64,000 nt of DNA from Abditibacterium sp. Its GTDB lineage: Bacteria > Armatimonadota > Abditibacteriia > Abditibacteriales > Abditibacteriaceae. Positions 62,070 to 64,000 of this stretch are shown piece after piece. The DNA is taken from positions 1 to 64,000 of the forward strand of contig JAUJNG010000005.1 of NCBI GenBank assembly GCA_030448265.1. Direction: 5' to 3'. The position numbers and the translations under genes were made by a program. Each line of letters opens with the position of its first letter. Positions within the stretch are counted from its first letter, which is position 1. The notes under the pieces were generated by a model. That model did not search any database. It saw nothing but the letters and a program-made list of their open reading frames with translations, and was not told the DNA's origin.

Positions 62070-62292
62070 AGCGGCCACCGAGCGCCTACCGGCAAGCGGC
62101 GACGCTGACGCTTTCGCGTGGGGCAGGGGTTCATCGCCAACCTCGATTTGCCATTGCGCTTGGAACTCGACGCGCCGCGTGGCGCGCCCGACCCCAGCAC
62201 GTTTTACGCGGATGGGGCGCAGTGTTACGTTGATTATCCGGCGCTGGTGTTGGCCGCACCTGAGATCAATCTCTTTGTGGCCGCGCACCGCT

Positions 62293-62598
62293 TTAAACTC
62301 GTTCCAGCACTTCACCGATTTCATGCGGTGTCGCGCCGGTTGCCAGAATAGCACGCATTAGCAATTCGAGAGAAACCGAACTGTGCCCTGTCTCCGCTTT
62401 GGCGATGCGGGATTGGCTGGATTTGATGCGCTCCGCCAGTTGCGCTTGCGTCATGGTTCCCTCACGGCGCTGACGCAAATGCTTGCTAAGCGCCAGCTTG
62501 ATTTCAATGAGCGCCGATTCTTCGGGCGTCAACCCCAGAAACTCGGCAACGGTGCCATCTTTCCATCCCAATTCTTCCACAGTTTTTGTTTTGCTCAT
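62293..62598 (-). CDS. XRE-family helix-turn-helix antitoxin
   Basis: A 101-residue protein with the helix-turn-helix MTQAQLAERIKSSQSRIAKAETGHSSVSLELLMRAI near residue 48, typical of HigA-like or XRE antitoxins. The N-terminal LTPEESALIEIKLALSKHLRQRR helix is usual in this group. It follows a RelE/HigB-like toxin gene, the toxin-first order known in HigBA. The ATG at 62598 overlaps the last part of the toxin reading frame. It looks intact although the toxin is not. Confidence 0.82.
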   Translation of the reverse strand: MSKTKTVEELGWKDGTVAEFLGLTPEESALIEIKLALSKHLRQRREGTMTQAQLAERIKSSQSRIAKAETGHSSVSLELLMRAILATGATPHEIGEVLERV

Positions 62599-62947
62599 CG
62601 TGCGCTTCCTCCCCCTCGATTGCCTGGTCGTAATCACTCAATCGTTTTCGACACGTCGCCATCACGTCATCCGGAATTTGCGGCGTTGTTTTTTTAAATA
62701 CTTCGACGATCACGATGCGATTGCTGTCAACGCGATAAATCAGACGCTAATTGCTGTCCCTGTCGCGCACGCGCAACTCGTGACAGCGCGCGCCCAGACT
62801 GGGCAACGGTCTGGAATGCGGCAGGGACAAGTGTTCGCCCTGCTGCAGGCGGCGCAGCAGCCAGCCTATCTCCAAACGCGCAGCCGGAGAAAACGGCGGG
62901 CTTTTCACTTCACCGTGCAGCCAGCGCAAGGGTTTATCGCCATCCAT
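62504..62947 (-). pseudogene. RelE/HigB-like toxin with an in-frame amber stop
   Basis: The ORF from 62947 (LRWLHGEVKSPPFSPAARLEIGWLL, HELRVRDRDSN) stops at TAG at 62747. The same frame continues straight on with RLIYRVDSNRIVIVEVFKKT and CRKRLSDYDQA, the rest of a RelE/ParE-type fold. Family members have a tryptophan where the stop lies, so TGG to TAG is the simplest lesion. Past RLSDYD the frame overlaps the antitoxin gene. The toxin should be inactive unless the stop is suppressed or misread. Confidence 0.72.
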
Positions 62948-62998
62948 ACAAAACTCATTCTAAGCCAAATTCGACATAAGCACAATTTGCCGGCAACC

Positions 62999-63027
62999 AA
63001 AAAGAGCGCGTTTTTCGCCGCGCTCTT
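62999..63027. terminator. Intrinsic terminator
   Basis: AAGAGCGCG and CGCGCTCTT pair around an 11-base loop and follow the stop codon of the GH94-like gene on the minus strand, with A/T-rich flanks. Confidence 0.72.
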
Positions 63028-63034
63028 CTTTACA

Positions 63035-64000
63035 TCACTTATTTTCCGCTCCATCCGCCGGAACGCTTTCCGCTTCCGGTAAAGCCGCCACGCCATTCCC
63101 GCTCGCTTTGCTGGGCTTCTCGCCCATTGTGACGACGATGCGATGCCCCATGCCGTCGTCTTTGAGCGGAATTTCAACGGTGCGAACCGCCTTTCCATCC
63201 AACTCGACGCTCGCCACGCCGCGCTCGAAGCCGTCGGGGTTTAAGACTTCGATGTCATACCAGGTGTTGCCGTGACGGTAGCGCATCGCAAAGCGCGGCC
63301 AATCGGACGGAATCGCCGGATCAATCAAAAGTTTTTCGCCGCGTTTTTTGAAGCCCAGCACTTCCTCGACCCAGACGCGATACATCCAGCCACAGCTGCC
63401 GGTATACCACGTCCAGCCGCCGCGCCCGATCTGGCCTTCGAGGTTGTAAACGTCCGCCGCCACGACATACGGCTCGACTTTATAGCGCGCCGTATCTTCG
63501 GGCGTGCGGGCGTGCTCGACGGGGTTGAGAAGTCGCAAAACCTCGACCGCTTTGCCGCCCTGCCCGCCCCGCGCGTAGGCGTAAGCGACCCAGCACGCCG
63601 CATGGGTGTATTGGCCGCCGTTTTCGCGCACGCCTGGCAAGTAACCCTTGATATAACCTGGGTCTTTGGTCGTTTTGTCGAAGGCGGGCGTGAAAAGCAG
63701 CACCATTTCCTCTTCTTTTTTGATGAGATGCGTTTCCAGCGACTGCATCGCCTGTTCGCTGCGCGCTTTGTCGCCGCCGCCCGCGATCACGCTCCAGCTT
63801 TGCGGCAGGGAGTCGATTTTGGCTTCGTCGCTGCGGCTCGAACCCAGAGGCGTGCCGTCGTCGAAATAGCCTCTGCGATAATACTCGCCGTCCCAGGCGT
63901 TCTTATCGATGTTGGCGACGTATTTTTTGGCGCGCGCGCGATAGGTTTTGGCCAGTTCCCGCTCGCCCTGTTTGGTGCAAACCTCGGCGAAGGTATTCAA
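63035..64000 (-). CDS. GH94 / cyclic beta-1,2-glucan synthase-like protein, 3' part
   Basis: The visible 321 residues are the C-terminal half of a GH94 (glycosyltransferase 36) domain. They include FTPAFDKTTKDPGYIKGYLPGVRENGGQYTHAA, with the catalytic acid region near RENG, ARYKVEPYVVAADVYN and GRGGWTWYTGSCGWMYRVWV. These blocks are typical of the phosphorylase domain of NdvB-like cyclic glucan synthases and cellobiose/chitobiose phosphorylases. The first part of the gene lies beyond the window, so the internal Met shown is not its start. It could be a large NdvB-type envelope enzyme or a free phosphorylase. Confidence 0.85.
   Translation of the reverse strand: MNTFAEVCTKQGERELAKTYRARAKKYVANIDKNAWDGEYYRRGYFDDGTPLGSSRSDEAKIDSLPQSWSVIAGGGDKARSEQAMQSLETHLIKKEEEMVLLFTPAFDKTTKDPGYIKGYLPGVRENGGQYTHAACWVAYAYARGGQGGKAVEVLRLLNPVEHARTPEDTARYKVEPYVVAADVYNLEGQIGRGGWTWYTGSCGWMYRVWVEEVLGFKKRGEKLLIDPAIPSDWPRFAMRYRHGNTWYDIEVLNPDGFERGVASVELDGKAVRTVEIPLKDDGMGHRIVVTMGEKPSKASGNGVAALPEAESVPADGAENK

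Noticed and set aside
62118-62351. 77-residue plus-strand ORF (GQGFIANLDLPLRLELD)
   Set aside because: No family recognised, it overlaps the antitoxin gene on the other strand, and no ribosome site is clear.

Overview
The window is GC-rich bacterial chromosome, about 57 protein-coding loci on both strands, with no rRNA, tRNA or CRISPR array that I can see. Start codons are ATG with some GTG. Taxonomy is inferred from style only: a [20 protein letters not shown] prepilin with a C-terminal H-X9-DG motif, many small membrane proteins and very GC-biased codons recall Armatimonadota/Abditibacteriota or a similar deep lineage. No marker gene here settles it.

Layout. 1-9 kb: recJ, a PfkB sugar kinase, a VanW protein, a 1204-residue P-loop ATPase of the PglY/BrxC/DUF6079 type standing alone, and a PlsC acyltransferase. 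9-15.6 kb: a LacI-type regulator with its own operator, a pseudopilin, a secreted glycoside hydrolase and a GspE/PilB ATPase. 16-24 kb: isochorismatase, two pentapeptide-repeat paralogues, a MoaD-MoaE fusion with HxlR, a divergent SDR, and a DinG-type helicase. 24-35 kb: a sulfatase, two sugar-nucleotide epimerases, the lysA-M50-scpA-scpB run, and an AddA/UvrD-like helicase. 35-45 kb: three tandem exported ferritin-like proteins, a truncated PIN gene, htpG, gdhA and small membrane genes. 45-58 kb: an intact IS1-like element, rsgA, a SpoIID protein, thiC, a DsbA-like protein, aldo/keto reductase, a soluble HAMP array, and a divergent AraC/PhyH pair. 58-64 kb: an AddB-like nuclease, two decayed toxin-antitoxin loci, and the 3' part of a GH94/NdvB-type gene cut by the window edge.

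The strongest non-genic signal is about 26 long inverted repeats of 65-250 bp, from about a dozen sequence families, in roughly 5% of the window. Most lie between genes. Some are nested inside one another, two share outer arms but have different inner arms, one lies in frame inside the helicase gene, one forms the scpA/scpB junction, one truncates a PIN gene, and one was hit by the IS1 element, which left an 8-bp target duplication.

Several genes (lacI-like, pseudopilin, sulfatase, epimerase, SGNH hydrolase, IS transposase) need frameshifts to read through, often at homopolymers. This suggests base-level assembly error as much as true decay, and should be settled before calling them pseudogenes.
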